Part shown: piece by piece, positions 33,806 to 41,702 of the stretch
Layout of the letters: every line of letters begins with the position of its first letter
How positions within the stretch are numbered: the first letter of the stretch is position 1
DNA from: Bacteroidota bacterium
GTDB taxonomy: Bacteria > Bacteroidota > Bacteroidia > Sphingobacteriales > Sphingobacteriaceae
Reading direction: 5' to 3'
DNA: 64,000 bases
NCBI GenBank assembly: GCA_013287375.1
Contig: JABDDX010000002.1
Coordinates: 1-64,000 of the forward strand
Program-made: the position numbers and the translations under genes
The notes under the pieces: generated by a model
The model's input: only the letters and a program-made list of their open reading frames with translations
Database searches by the model: none
Told to the model about the DNA's origin: nothing

Positions 33806-34750
33806 ATGGCAATCATAAAACTATCGGCAACAGAGCAAAGGCGTTTATCAGCATTTTTCACATGCCTGGTATTGGCCGCGTTGGCGTGGTTATGTATTAC
33901 GTTGTCAAACCCTTACAATTACACGGTTAAACGCGTGCTGAGTTATAAAAATACTCCCCAAAAACGGGCATTTCACTCCCTGCAATCAGATACGGTTGAT
34001 ATCACAATTAAAGGTACCGGGTGGCAAATGCTTTATGCCATGATGCATTATAGCAGCAATAGTTTAGTTGTGGATCTGAGACCCTTAAATACAGGGAATT
34101 ACGTAGTGTTGAGCTCGCAGGCAATGCAAATTGCTGATGGCGAAGTAAATCATGATGTGGTATCATTTAATCCCGATACGCTTTATTTTGACTTTTTAAA
34201 CCGGATGGTGAAAAGGGTGCCTGTAAAGTTATTAAGCAATGTTAGCTATCAACAACAGTTTTCGCAGGCAAATAATCCTATTGTGAGGCCATCGTATATT
34301 ACTATTGTTGGCCCTACAGACAGGCTTAATAGTATAACTGAATGGAATACGGATTCGCTTATCGTGAAAAAAGTTAATGAAACCATTCGCGCCAGGCTAA
34401 ACTTACAGCCGGTTAACGAGGGTAATATCACCATATATCCTAAAGCGGTGGATGTGGTTTTCCCTGTAGATGAGTTTACAGAGAAAACCCTGGAGATACC
34501 TGTGAAACTGATTAATAACAGCGATTTTTACAATGTGAAGGTTTTTCCGGAAAAGGTTACCGTTACATTTATGACATCGTTACGAAGGTATACCGAAACT
34601 GATGAGGATTTTTTTGAAGCGGAGGCTGATCTGAACTTATGGAAAAATCAAGGTTACAGTACCTTGCCGGTGAAACTTACGCGGATACCGCCATTTTGTA
34701 AAGTAATAAGTGTAGAGCCACAAAATATTGATTTTATAGTGAAAAAATAG
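33806..34750 (+). CDS. YbbR/CdaR-like membrane-anchored protein
   Basis: The 314-residue protein has one N-terminal membrane helix (about 17-37) and a periplasmic region with YbbR-like repeats (TVDITIKGTGWQML, YITIVGPTDRLNSI, PVKLINNSDFYNVKVFPEKVTVTF). In Firmicutes CdaR tunes a diadenylate cyclase. No cyclase gene is nearby here, so that role is only a possibility. It abuts coaE directly: the stop is followed at once by the coaE ATG. Confidence 0.75.
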   Translation: MAIIKLSATEQRRLSAFFTCLVLAALAWLCITLSNPYNYTVKRVLSYKNTPQKRAFHSLQSDTVDITIKGTGWQMLYAMMHYSSNSLVVDLRPLNTGNYVVLSSQAMQIADGEVNHDVVSFNPDTLYFDFLNRMVKRVPVKLLSNVSYQQQFSQANNPIVRPSYITIVGPTDRLNSITEWNTDSLIVKKVNETIRARLNLQPVNEGNITIYPKAVDVVFPVDEFTEKTLEIPVKLINNSDFYNVKVFPEKVTVTFMTSLRRYTETDEDFFEAEADLNLWKNQGYSTLPVKLTRIPPFCKVISVEPQNIDFIVKK

Positions 34751-35344
34751 ATGCTGAAAATAGGTATAACCGGTAATATAGGTAGCGGCAAAACTACGGT
34801 GAGCAAAATATTTGAGGTATTAGGCATTCCTGTTTTTTATGCTGATGACGAGGCTAAAAAAGTAATGGTTAATGATGCTATATTGATAGATGATCTTAAA
34901 CAAACCTTTGGTGCGCAATCGTATTTTGAAGATGGTTCACTAAACCGCAAACATATAGCCGGTATAGTTTTTAATAACGAAATGGAACTGAAAAAGCTAA
35001 ACGCTATTGTACACCCTGCCGTTTTTAGGGCTTTTGATAGTTGGGTACCCCAGTTTAAAAACGCGCCTTATGTGTTAAAAGAAGCAGCATTGCTATTTGA
35101 AAGCAGCTCGTATAAAATGTGTGACAGAAGCATTATGGTTACAGCACCTTTGGAATTGCGTATAGCACGCGTAATGTTGCGTGACGGGCTAAGTAGAGAT
35201 GAGATACTAAACAGAGAGGCAAGGCAGTTTTCTGAAGAGAAGAAATTGCAGCTTGCCGATTACGCTATAAAAAATGATAATACAGAGCTGGTGATACCGC
35301 AGGTGCTGGCTTTGCATGAGCAGTTTCTGGAGTTACATAGTTAA
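34751..35344 (+). CDS. coaE: Dephospho-CoA kinase
   Basis: The 197-residue P-loop kinase catalyses the last step of coenzyme A synthesis. Walker A is GITGNIGSGKTT (6-16), followed by VFYADDEAK, RKHIAGIVF, LNAIVHP and LLFESSSYKMCDRSIMVTAP. Complete length. It starts immediately after the YbbR gene. Confidence 0.94.
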   Translation: MLKIGITGNIGSGKTTVSKIFEVLGIPVFYADDEAKKVMVNDAILIDDLKQTFGAQSYFEDGSLNRKHIAGIVFNNEMELKKLNAIVHPAVFRAFDSWVPQFKNAPYVLKEAALLFESSSYKMCDRSIMVTAPLELRIARVMLRDGLSRDEILNREARQFSEEKKLQLADYAIKNDNTELVIPQVLALHEQFLELHS

Positions 35345-35370
35345 CTCACCCGACTTCGCTTCGCTGGTCG

Positions 35371-35400
35371 ACCTCTCTTCGCTTGCGGCGGAAAGAGGTG
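35371..35400. repeat. G+C-rich hairpin repeat
   Basis: Arms ACCTCTCTTC and GAAAGAGGTG (one unpaired base) flank a G+C-rich loop (GCTTGCGGCG) that stands out from the A+T-rich intergenic sequence. It resembles the dispersed intergenic repeats of this group and could also end the coaE transcript. Confidence 0.4.
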
Positions 35401-35449
35401 TAAAAATTAAATTTTAATCAACTTACTGTTGGTTAATTACTAATTATCA

Positions 35450-36391
35450 ATGAATATCAAAGACGATTTCCTTTCTATCAATATAAACGGTTTATACTGT
35501 AAATACGGCGATTTCTACCTCGATCCTAAACAACCTGTGGAAAAGGCGGTAATATCGCATGCCCATGCTGATCATGCGGTTAGCGGGAATAACGAGGTGT
35601 TTTGTACTGAAGCTACTGCTGCTTTTATGCAGTTGCGTTATGGTAAAAACTCAGCTAAGGTTTTTAATATAGTTGGGTATCACCAATCATTTGATGTTAG
35701 GGGCGTTAAAATCACTTTTATATCTGCTGGGCATATGTTAGGTTCGGCCCAGGTATTAATGGAATACGAGGGCGTAAAATACCTTTATACCGGCGACTAT
35801 AAAATACAACCTGATGCTACCTGTGAGCCAATTGAGTGGGTTAAGGCTGATGTACTGATTACCGAAAGTACTTTTGCTGACCCTAAGGTGTTGCACCCCG
35901 ACCCGGTGGAAGAGATCAAAAAACTGAATGATATTAAGATCAATATTTTGTTGGGTGCTTATGGTTTGGGTAAAAGTCAGCGGTTGATACAGATGATTAA
36001 TGAACATGCCCCACAGAAAACGATATTGGTTCATCATCGCATTATGCCAATAAACTCTATTTATGAAAAGTTGGGTTATTCGCCGGGTAAATACCAGATG
36101 TATGGCCGTAAATTGATGAAGGAACAAAAGGAGTATGTATATATTGTGCCGCCTTTTACGTTTGATAGCTATATTAATGCAAAAGGGGTGAAGCGCCTGT
36201 TTGCTTCGGGGTGGAAGAATTTGCAGGTGAATCTGAACGATACACTGTTTATATCAGATCACGTGGATTGGAACGACATTCTGGAGGCTGTAAAGCAGGT
36301 TGAACCCAAACAATTATGGACTTTACATGGCAATGGAAAGCATTTAAAAGAACACTTTGGGAATGATATTGTTGTGAAACTATTGAACTGA
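35450..36391 (+). CDS. Metallo-beta-lactamase-fold exonuclease (CPSF/ligase-associated type)
   Basis: The 313-residue protein has the metal motif H37-x-H39-x-D41-H42 (SHAHADHA), then SAGHMLGSAQVLMEY and LYTGDYKIQPD (metal ligands), and ITESTFADP. The compact C-terminal part with FISDHVDWNDIL and WTLHGNG replaces the long beta-CASP domain. It fits the family called exonucleases of the beta-lactamase fold that go with DNA repair ligases. No ligase gene is adjacent, so DNA versus RNA substrate is open. It overlaps the next gene by 1 bp (TGATG). Confidence 0.8.
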   Translation: MNIKDDFLSININGLYCKYGDFYLDPKQPVEKAVISHAHADHAVSGNNEVFCTEATAAFMQLRYGKNSAKVFNIVGYHQSFDVRGVKITFISAGHMLGSAQVLMEYEGVKYLYTGDYKIQPDATCEPIEWVKADVLITESTFADPKVLHPDPVEEIKKLNDIKINILLGAYGLGKSQRLIQMINEHAPQKTILVHHRIMPINSIYEKLGYSPGKYQMYGRKLMKEQKEYVYIVPPFTFDSYINAKGVKRLFASGWKNLQVNLNDTLFISDHVDWNDILEAVKQVEPKQLWTLHGNGKHLKEHFGNDIVVKLLN

Positions 36392-36549
36392 TGCTCGAGG
36401 AAAATATTGACTATTATATCAACGAGGATGGTAATTTCGTTTTTACCGAAGCTTACCATTTAAAGCGGGGCTATTGTTGCAAAAACAAATGCCTGCACTG
36501 CCCATGGAAATACGGAAAAACTGAAGAGGACGAACAAATTAAAAAATAA
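36391..36549 (+). CDS. Small cysteine-rich DUF5522-type protein
   Basis: The 52-residue protein carries HLKRGYCCKNKCLHCPWKYG, with four Cys in a CC-x3-C-x2-C pattern that could bind zinc or iron-sulfur. The ATG at 36391 shares a base with the exonuclease stop, so the genes are coupled. DUF5522 proteins are short and uncharacterised. Confidence 0.75.
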   Translation: MLEENIDYYINEDGNFVFTEAYHLKRGYCCKNKCLHCPWKYGKTEEDEQIKK

Positions 36550-36576
36550 TAAGGATATTTGTATTTAACACAACCA

Positions 36577-37026
36577 ATGCGAATAGAAGACGAAATACAA
36601 AGCACTAAGTTTGAGGATAATTACCAAAAGGCGGTAATTAATATAAATTATACCCAGAACTGGCTTAGTAATCATTTGCGTGGTGAGTTTGATAAGTTCA
36701 ATCTTACTATGCAGCAGTTTAATATTTTGCGCATATTAAGAGGCCAGTATCCAAAACCTGCTACAGTAAATTTACTTAAAGAGCGCATGCTGGATAAAAT
36801 GTCGGATGCATCACGTATTGTTGATCGTTTGGTTCAAAAGGAACTTGTTTCGCGATGTACCAATACTTGTGACCGCAGGGCTGTTGATATTCGTATCAGT
36901 GATAAGGGCCTCGAAGTATTGTCCAAAATAGAGGTGGAATTTAAGACTAAAGACCTCATTAAGGATAATCTTACACAGGATGAAGCCCTGCAGCTTAGCG
37001 ACTTATTAGATAAACTGAGGGGCTAA
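36577..37026 (+). CDS. MarR family transcriptional regulator
   Basis: The 149-residue winged-helix protein starts at the ATG at 36577. Core segments are NLTMQQFNILRILRGQ, KPATVNLLKERMLDKMSDASRIVDRLVQKELVSR and DRRAVDIRISDKGLEVL (the wing with the conserved DRR). The ligand and targets are unknown. Its end overlaps the convergent PAP2 gene by 4 bp. Confidence 0.9.
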   Translation: MRIEDEIQSTKFEDNYQKAVININYTQNWLSNHLRGEFDKFNLTMQQFNILRILRGQYPKPATVNLLKERMLDKMSDASRIVDRLVQKELVSRCTNTCDRRAVDIRISDKGLEVLSKIEVEFKTKDLIKDNLTQDEALQLSDLLDKLRG

Positions 37027-37607
37027 ATTACCGGCACCCATTCAGGGAATTTAGGCTGGAGCTTTTTAAATAAAGTATAAAACAACCAGCCTACAAAGGA
37101 GCCGTATAACGCACCGCAAAAAACATCAATCGGGTAATGTACGCCTACGTAAACCTGGGCAAAACTGATACTCCCTGCCCAAAGTATCCCCCAAAACCAT
37201 ATCCAGCGCCAGCGTTTGCACCATAGTAATATCATGAATATTGCCATGGCGAAATGATTAGTAGCGTGGGCTGACGGGAAACTGTAGCCTGTTCCGCAAC
37301 CAATTCGCTCAACATCAGTAAGGGAAGTGATTGGATCTCTGCAAGGTCTTAGGCGATGTACTAAATGTTTAACTATTCCTGCGCTGGTTTGATCGGCAAA
37401 TCCAAATGCAAGGACTATAAATAAGATAATTACAATTCCTTTCTTTTTATATCTCCACAAACTAAATCCTAATATAAATACATACAGCGGTATCCATGAT
37501 TTTGGATTGCGTAACCAAGGCATTATCCAATCGAAAAAAGGATTGGTCATGCCATAGTTGATGATATGGAACAGGTGACGGTCGAATTGTAAAAGCTGCT
37601 CGGGCAT
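37023..37607 (-). CDS. PAP2-family membrane phosphatase
   Basis: The 194-residue protein has five or six membrane helices and the three PAP2 active-site motifs: KHLVHRLRPCRDP, YSFPSAHATNHFAMA and VGVHYPIDVFCGALYG. It probably removes phosphate from lipid phosphates such as undecaprenyl pyrophosphate or phosphatidic acid at the periplasmic face. Confidence 0.9.
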   Translation of the reverse strand: MPEQLLQFDRHLFHIINYGMTNPFFDWIMPWLRNPKSWIPLYVFILGFSLWRYKKKGIVIILFIVLAFGFADQTSAGIVKHLVHRLRPCRDPITSLTDVERIGCGTGYSFPSAHATNHFAMAIFMILLWCKRWRWIWFWGILWAGSISFAQVYVGVHYPIDVFCGALYGSFVGWLFYTLFKKLQPKFPEWVPVI

Positions 37608-37661
37608 AATTTATATTGCCAAATATAACCAATAAATGGAGTGGCTATTGGTTAATTGTTT

Positions 37662-37669
37662 TAATTTTG
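37662..37669 (+). promoter_or_regulatory. -7 promoter element of the phosphohexomutase gene
   Basis: TAATTTTG matches TAnnTTTG exactly and lies 21 bp before the TTG at 37691. This supports that TTG as the true start and excludes longer upstream frames. Confidence 0.55.
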
Positions 37670-37690
37670 CATCAAAATAATACAACAGCT

Positions 37691-39079
37691 TTGACACTCA
37701 TAAAATCAATTTCGGGCATTAGAGGCACCATAGGCGGTGCAGCGGGCGATGGTTTAACACCCGTGGATATTGTAAAATTTACTTCGGCATTTGGTATCTG
37801 GGCCATCCAACAATCGGGGCTTAAAAAGATAGTTATCGGTCGTGATGCGCGTATATCGGGTAGTATGGTGAATAATTTGGTTGTAGGTACTTTACAAGGT
37901 TTAGGTATTGATGTGGTTGATTTAGGTTTATCAACCACACCGACTGTTGAGATAGCTGTTCCTGCTGAAGAGGCTGCGGGTGGTATCATTATTACTGCAA
38001 GCCATAACCCAAAACAATGGAATGCACTTAAATTATTAAATAGTAACGGTGAGTTTATCAGCGATGCTGATGGCCAGGCAGTACTTGAAATTGCTGAAAA
38101 TAGTGATTTTAACTATGCCGCGGTAGATGATTTGGGTAAAGTGGTGTTGGATGATAGCTATCTGCAAAAACATATAGATGTAATATTGGCTTTGCCACTG
38201 GTTGATGTTAAAGCGATTACCGCAGCCGATTTTAAGGTGGTTATAGATTGCGTTAACTCTACAGGAGGAATATTTGTACCTGCTTTATTAAAGGCGTTGG
38301 GCGTTAAAACGGTGCATGAATTGTATTGTGAGCCAGATGGTAAGTTTCCGCATAACCCGGAACCTTTGCCAGAGAATTTAGTGGCGCTATCAAAAGAAGT
38401 ATTGAGCAAACGTGCTGATATAGGGATTGCTGTTGACCCTGATGTTGACCGCCTTTGCTTTGTTTGTGAAGATGGCAGCATGTTTGGCGAGGAATATACA
38501 TTGGTTGCTGTGGCTGATTATGTGCTGAAGCATAATAAAGGCAATACGGTATCAAACTTATCGTCAACACGTGCTTTGCGCGATGTTACCGAGAAAGCTG
38601 GCGGCGAGTACAATGCGGCGGCGGTAGGAGAGGTGAACGTGGTTAACAAAATGAAAGAAACCAACGCGGTTATAGGCGGCGAAGGCAATGGCGGGGTAAT
38701 CTACCCTGAATTACATTACGGTCGTGATGCTTTGGCTGGTATCGCTTTATTTTTAACACATCTGGCTAAATCTGGCAAAACAGTATCTGCTTTAAGGGCA
38801 TCGTATCCAAACTATTTCATCTCGAAAAATAAAATAACGCTAACGCCAGAGATGGATATTGATGCGCTTTTGTTGAAAGTTGAAGAGAAATACAAAAAAC
38901 AACCCCATAGCACTATTGATGGCTTGAAAATAGAATTTGATAAAGAATGGGTACATTTGCGCAAATCGAATACTGAGCCAATTATCCGTATTTATTCGGA
39001 AGCAAGCTCGGAAACGGTGGCGAATAGCTTGGCAAATAAGATTATTGCCGATATAAAGGAAATATTACTTATTGAGTGA
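37691..39079 (+). CDS. glmM: Phosphoglucosamine/phosphohexose mutase
   Basis: The 462-residue protein of the alpha-D-phosphohexomutase family begins at TTG (37691): (M)TLIKSISGIRGTIGG, the family N-terminus. The phosphoserine loop is ITASHNPKQWNALK, the metal loop DPDVDRLCF, the sugar loop GEGNGGVIYPELHYGRDA, and the phosphate-binding motif RKSNTEPIIRIYSEA. It is most likely GlmM (glucosamine-6-phosphate to glucosamine-1-phosphate for cell wall). The short family in Bacteroidota can also include phosphomannomutase, so substrate is not certain. Confidence 0.88.
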   Translation: MTLIKSISGIRGTIGGAAGDGLTPVDIVKFTSAFGIWAIQQSGLKKIVIGRDARISGSMVNNLVVGTLQGLGIDVVDLGLSTTPTVEIAVPAEEAAGGIIITASHNPKQWNALKLLNSNGEFISDADGQAVLEIAENSDFNYAAVDDLGKVVLDDSYLQKHIDVILALPLVDVKAITAADFKVVIDCVNSTGGIFVPALLKALGVKTVHELYCEPDGKFPHNPEPLPENLVALSKEVLSKRADIGIAVDPDVDRLCFVCEDGSMFGEEYTLVAVADYVLKHNKGNTVSNLSSTRALRDVTEKAGGEYNAAAVGEVNVVNKMKETNAVIGGEGNGGVIYPELHYGRDALAGIALFLTHLAKSGKTVSALRASYPNYFISKNKITLTPEMDIDALLLKVEEKYKKQPHSTIDGLKIEFDKEWVHLRKSNTEPIIRIYSEASSETVANSLANKIIADIKEILLIE

Positions 39080-39115
39080 TGGACTGATTTAGCGAATGAG
39101 TGATTTTTTATTTAT

Positions 39116-39140
39116 AAGGTGAATAAATTATATTCACCTT
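39116..39140. repeat. Perfect 10-bp-arm hairpin directly before the four-helix-bundle start
   Basis: AAGGTGAATA and TATTCACCTT flank the 5-base loop AATTA. The last base of the hairpin touches the ATG at 39141, so it could sequester the start or act as an element end. Confidence 0.6.
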
Positions 39141-39514
39141 ATGGAAAGAATGGAAAAATCCGAATTTGCTGAATATTTTAGAAAGAGAACTAAGAAATTT
39201 GTTGTTGATAATATAGATTTATTTAGATCATTACCCAAAACAGAAGAAGCAAAAATAAAATAGGCCGACAATTATTAAGATGTTCTTCTTCTGTTGGTTC
39301 AAATTACCGGGCTGCCTGCCGGGCAAGATCACAGGCAGAGTTTCATTCTAAACTTTCCATCGTTGTAGAAGAAGCTGACGAAAGTGTTTTTTGGGTGGAA
39401 ATTTTAATTGACTCCAATATTGTAAAACCGGGTGAGATAAACGGTTTAATGAATGAAGCTAATGAAATATTAAAAGTTGTTTCAACTGCACGTAAGTCAG
39501 TATCAAACAAATAA
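39141..39514 (+). pseudogene. Four-helix-bundle protein (23S rRNA intervening-sequence type), frameshifted
   Basis: The first 40 codons read MERMEKSEFAEYF...DLFRSLPKTEEAKIK and hit a TAG at 39261-39263. After a shift of one frame near 39258 the protein continues IIGRQLLRCSSSVGSNYRAA...SKLSIVVEEADESVFWVEIL...GLMNEANEILKVVSTARKS, the conserved rest of the four-helix-bundle family. The damage is in an A-rich run (AAAAATAAAATA), so a recent mutation, a sequencing error or ribosomal slippage are all possible. Family members occur inside rRNA intervening sequences and beside repeats; their role is unclear. Confidence 0.8.
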
Positions 39515-39559
39515 GATAAATCACTCATTCACTAAATCACTCATTCACAAATAAGAACT

Positions 39560-40696
39560 ATGCGTGTTTACTTAGATAATGCTGCTACTACTCCGTTAGA
39601 CCCGGAAGTGATGAAGGAAATGTGTAAAGTGATGGAAAATACCTATGGTAACCCATCGTCAATACACTCACATGGGCGGGAAGCACGTACGCTTATTGAA
39701 CGTTCACGTAAAACGGTTGCTAATTTATTGGGTACATCACCATCGGAGATATTCTTTACTTCGAGTGGTACCGAGGCGGATAATATGGCTATCAGGTGCG
39801 GTATTGTTGATCATAACATTAAACATGCTATAACTAGTCGTATTGAGCATCATGCGGTTATACATACTTTTGAAGCGCTTGAAAAAGCGGGTGTTATCAA
39901 ACTAAGTTTTGTTAATCTTGATTCAAAAGGAAACATCGACTACCAACATCTTGAAACTTTATTGAAGGATAACGAGCGTAGCTTTGTATCAATCATGCAT
40001 GCTAATAATGAGATAGGTACCCTGTCGGATATGGAGCGTATCGGCGATTTGTGCGAGGTTTATAACGCCATCTATCATTGTGATACGGTGCAAACAATGG
40101 GGCATTACAAGCACGATTTAAGCAAATTAAAGGCTCACTTTGTAGTATGTTCAGCGCATAAGCTGCATGGGCCAAAGGGTGTTGGGTTTTTGCATATCAA
40201 TCATCGTATAAAAATTAAACCGCTTATTTACGGCGGCGCGCAGGAGCGTAACATGCGTGGTGGTACCGAAAATATTTATGGCATTGTTGGCCTTGCCAAA
40301 GCTTTGGATATGGCCTATGCCGATATGGAGCAGCACCAACAGCATATACAAGGCCTGAAAACCTACATGATAGACCAGTTGAAGGAAAGTATCCCCGGTA
40401 TTGAATTCAATGGTGAGACGGCCCCTGATAAAAGCTTGTATACTGTTTTAAACGTTTCCTTCCCCGAAATGGAAATGGCTGATATGTTATTGTTTAACCT
40501 GGATATTGCCGGAATCTCTGCATCCGGTGGCAGTGCCTGTAGCTCGGGTAGCGATATTGGATCGCATGTGCTTACCGCAATCGTCGCGAGCCCATCTAGG
40601 CCCTCGGTAAGATTTTCCTTTTCAAAAAACACTACAAAAGAGGAGATAGACTATACAGTAACCAAAGTACGCGAACTGTGCTTGGTTAGCGCTTGA
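39560..40696 (+). CDS. Cysteine desulfurase (NifS/IscS-type)
   Basis: The 378-residue PLP enzyme has YLDNAATTPLDPEV at the N-terminus, FTSSGTEADNMAIR, HANNEIGTLSDME and the PLP lysine K201 (CSAHKLHGPKGVGF). The catalytic C327 is in GGSACSSGSDIGSHVL. It mobilises sulfur from cysteine for Fe-S clusters or tRNA thiolation. The SSGS form of the Cys loop is typical of IscS/NifS (class I). There is no isc or suf partner nearby. Confidence 0.93.
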   Translation: MRVYLDNAATTPLDPEVMKEMCKVMENTYGNPSSIHSHGREARTLIERSRKTVANLLGTSPSEIFFTSSGTEADNMAIRCGIVDHNIKHAITSRIEHHAVIHTFEALEKAGVIKLSFVNLDSKGNIDYQHLETLLKDNERSFVSIMHANNEIGTLSDMERIGDLCEVYNAIYHCDTVQTMGHYKHDLSKLKAHFVVCSAHKLHGPKGVGFLHINHRIKIKPLIYGGAQERNMRGGTENIYGIVGLAKALDMAYADMEQHQQHIQGLKTYMIDQLKESIPGIEFNGETAPDKSLYTVLNVSFPEMEMADMLLFNLDIAGISASGGSACSSGSDIGSHVLTAIVASPSRPSVRFSFSKNTTKEEIDYTVTKVRELCLVSA

Positions 40697-40879
40697 TAGT
40701 TTTTTGCAGAAAATTGTTTTTTATTCGATTGTAACTTAGTACCTTAGTGTATTGAGTTTGGATTTACCCCGATTGGTTAAATTGTTGGCATGGTAATGGC
40801 TTCTAGTTAGTTATCAGTTAATAATTAAATTATGAAAGCCGTGGATGTTGTAATTACATCTGCACAATAAAAGCTAATC

Positions 40880-41149
40880 ATGGAAAAGAGTAAAAATATC
40901 AAACCTGGTCAGGCCCCTGAGAGAAAGCAACCGGAAAAAGACAAAACAATCTATCCGCACGAGAATGAGTTTTCTGAACCAGCAGAAGGTAGTGATGCGT
41001 CATATAGTGAGAAAAATGATGTTACTCCTCCAAATAAAAAGGAGTTTCCAGCAGTTGGCCCTGCAGAAACAGATTTTGTTAGCCGCCCTAATGGCCGCAC
41101 CACAGGTCGTATGGTAGGCCATGAACCAGGAACCGAAAACAATCTATAA
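40880..41149 (+). CDS. Small hydrophilic protein of unknown function (89 residues)
   Basis: A highly charged, probably disordered protein rich in Lys, Glu, Pro, Asn and Gly (KPGQAPERKQPEKDK, PNGRTTGRMVGHEPGTENN), with no Cys or Trp and no membrane segment. It is 12 bp from the next, similarly hydrophilic gene. Composition recalls stress or desiccation hydrophilins, but no family is recognised. Confidence 0.6.
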   Translation: MEKSKNIKPGQAPERKQPEKDKTIYPHENEFSEPAEGSDASYSEKNDVTPPNKKEFPAVGPAETDFVSRPNGRTTGRMVGHEPGTENNL

Positions 41150-41161
41150 TCTATTACAATT

Positions 41162-41362
41162 ATGAAAAGCGAAAACAAAATCTCGGAAAATGATCGTGAA
41201 ATGAAACCACACACCCACAGCAACGACTATAACAACGAAATGAGTTCGGGAACTATAGGCGCTGAAGGTGCGAATGATAATGGTGCAAGTACATTAAGGG
41301 CATTGCATAAGAAACATGCAAATAAATCTTTTGTCAAAAGCCATAGAAAACCTATATTATAG
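41162..41362 (+). CDS. Small hydrophilic protein of unknown function (66 residues)
   Basis: Rich in Asn, Lys, Ser, His and Gly with a basic C-terminus (RALHKKHANKSFVKSHRKPIL) and an acidic, polar N-terminal half. Predicted to be disordered. It follows the 89-residue gene at 12 bp and a strong terminator comes 50 bp later, so the two form a bicistronic unit. Confidence 0.6.
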   Translation: MKSENKISENDREMKPHTHSNDYNNEMSSGTIGAEGANDNGASTLRALHKKHANKSFVKSHRKPIL

Positions 41363-41415
41363 TTACCGGCTAAACCGGGATTAAATATCCCATTTGCTCA
41401 CAACACCGGTAATGG

Positions 41416-41445
41416 AAAAGGCCCTGAGAAATCAGGGCCTTTTTG
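41416..41445 (+). terminator. Rho-independent terminator of the small hydrophilic gene pair
   Basis: Arms AAAAGGCCCTGA and TCAGGGCCTTTT flank the tetraloop GAAA and are followed by TGTTTTTT. Confidence 0.85.
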
Positions 41446-41477
41446 TTTTTTGATCGATTCTATATAAGCACAAGCAT

Positions 41478-41516
41478 ACTATGTCATTGCTTCGTACCTT
41501 ACAGCAATGACATAGT
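41478..41516. repeat. Intergenic inverted repeat with 14-bp arms
   Basis: ACTATGTCATTGCT and AGCAATGACATAGT are exact inverted copies around an 11-base spacer. The GTCATTGC/GCAATGAC core recalls dispersed palindromic units (REP-like) of this group, compare 55941-56028. Confidence 0.55.
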
Positions 41517-41644
41517 TTTACATCCATCTGGAAAGTTGGGAATTGTCGCTCTATCGCTCCACAATAACGACACTTTATCATATTAAATAGCTTCTTCCAA
41601 AGGCTCAATTTGTAAAGTTATTGTAAAACTGAAAATAATTCTTT

Positions 41645-41683
41645 AAACATATGATGTTTTGTTAAATAAACATCATATGTTTG
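41645..41683 (+). promoter_or_regulatory. GntR autoregulatory operator over the promoter
   Basis: AAACATATGATGTTT (41645-41659) and AAACATCATATGTTT (41668-41682) are perfect 15-bp inverted copies, with 8 bp between them. The right arm contains the -7 element TATGTTTG (41676-41683), an exact TAnnTTTG match, 20 bp before the gntR ATG. A bound regulator would block the promoter. Confidence 0.7.
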
Positions 41684-41702
41684 TATCGTTAAATAAGATG
41701 AT

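Larger units (their letters stand above)
39085..39539. mobile_element. 455-bp unit bounded by 20-bp inverted repeats, holding a broken four-helix-bundle gene
   Basis: The left end TGATTTAGCGAATGAGTGAT (39085-39104) and the right end (39520-39539) are inverted copies with 19 of 20 matches. On the right the repeat occurs twice: GTGAATGAGTGATT on the minus strand, repeated after 2 bp. Inside lie a hairpin at 39116-39140 and a four-helix-bundle pseudogene. No transposase is present, so if mobile it depends on factors in trans. No target-site duplication was recognised. Confidence 0.45.
41363..41702. other. 340-bp intergenic region with terminator, inverted repeat and operator
   Basis: There is no gene. 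It contains a terminator (41416-41445), a 14-bp-arm inverted repeat (41478-41516) and the operator/promoter of the GntR gene (41645-41683). Confidence 0.7.
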
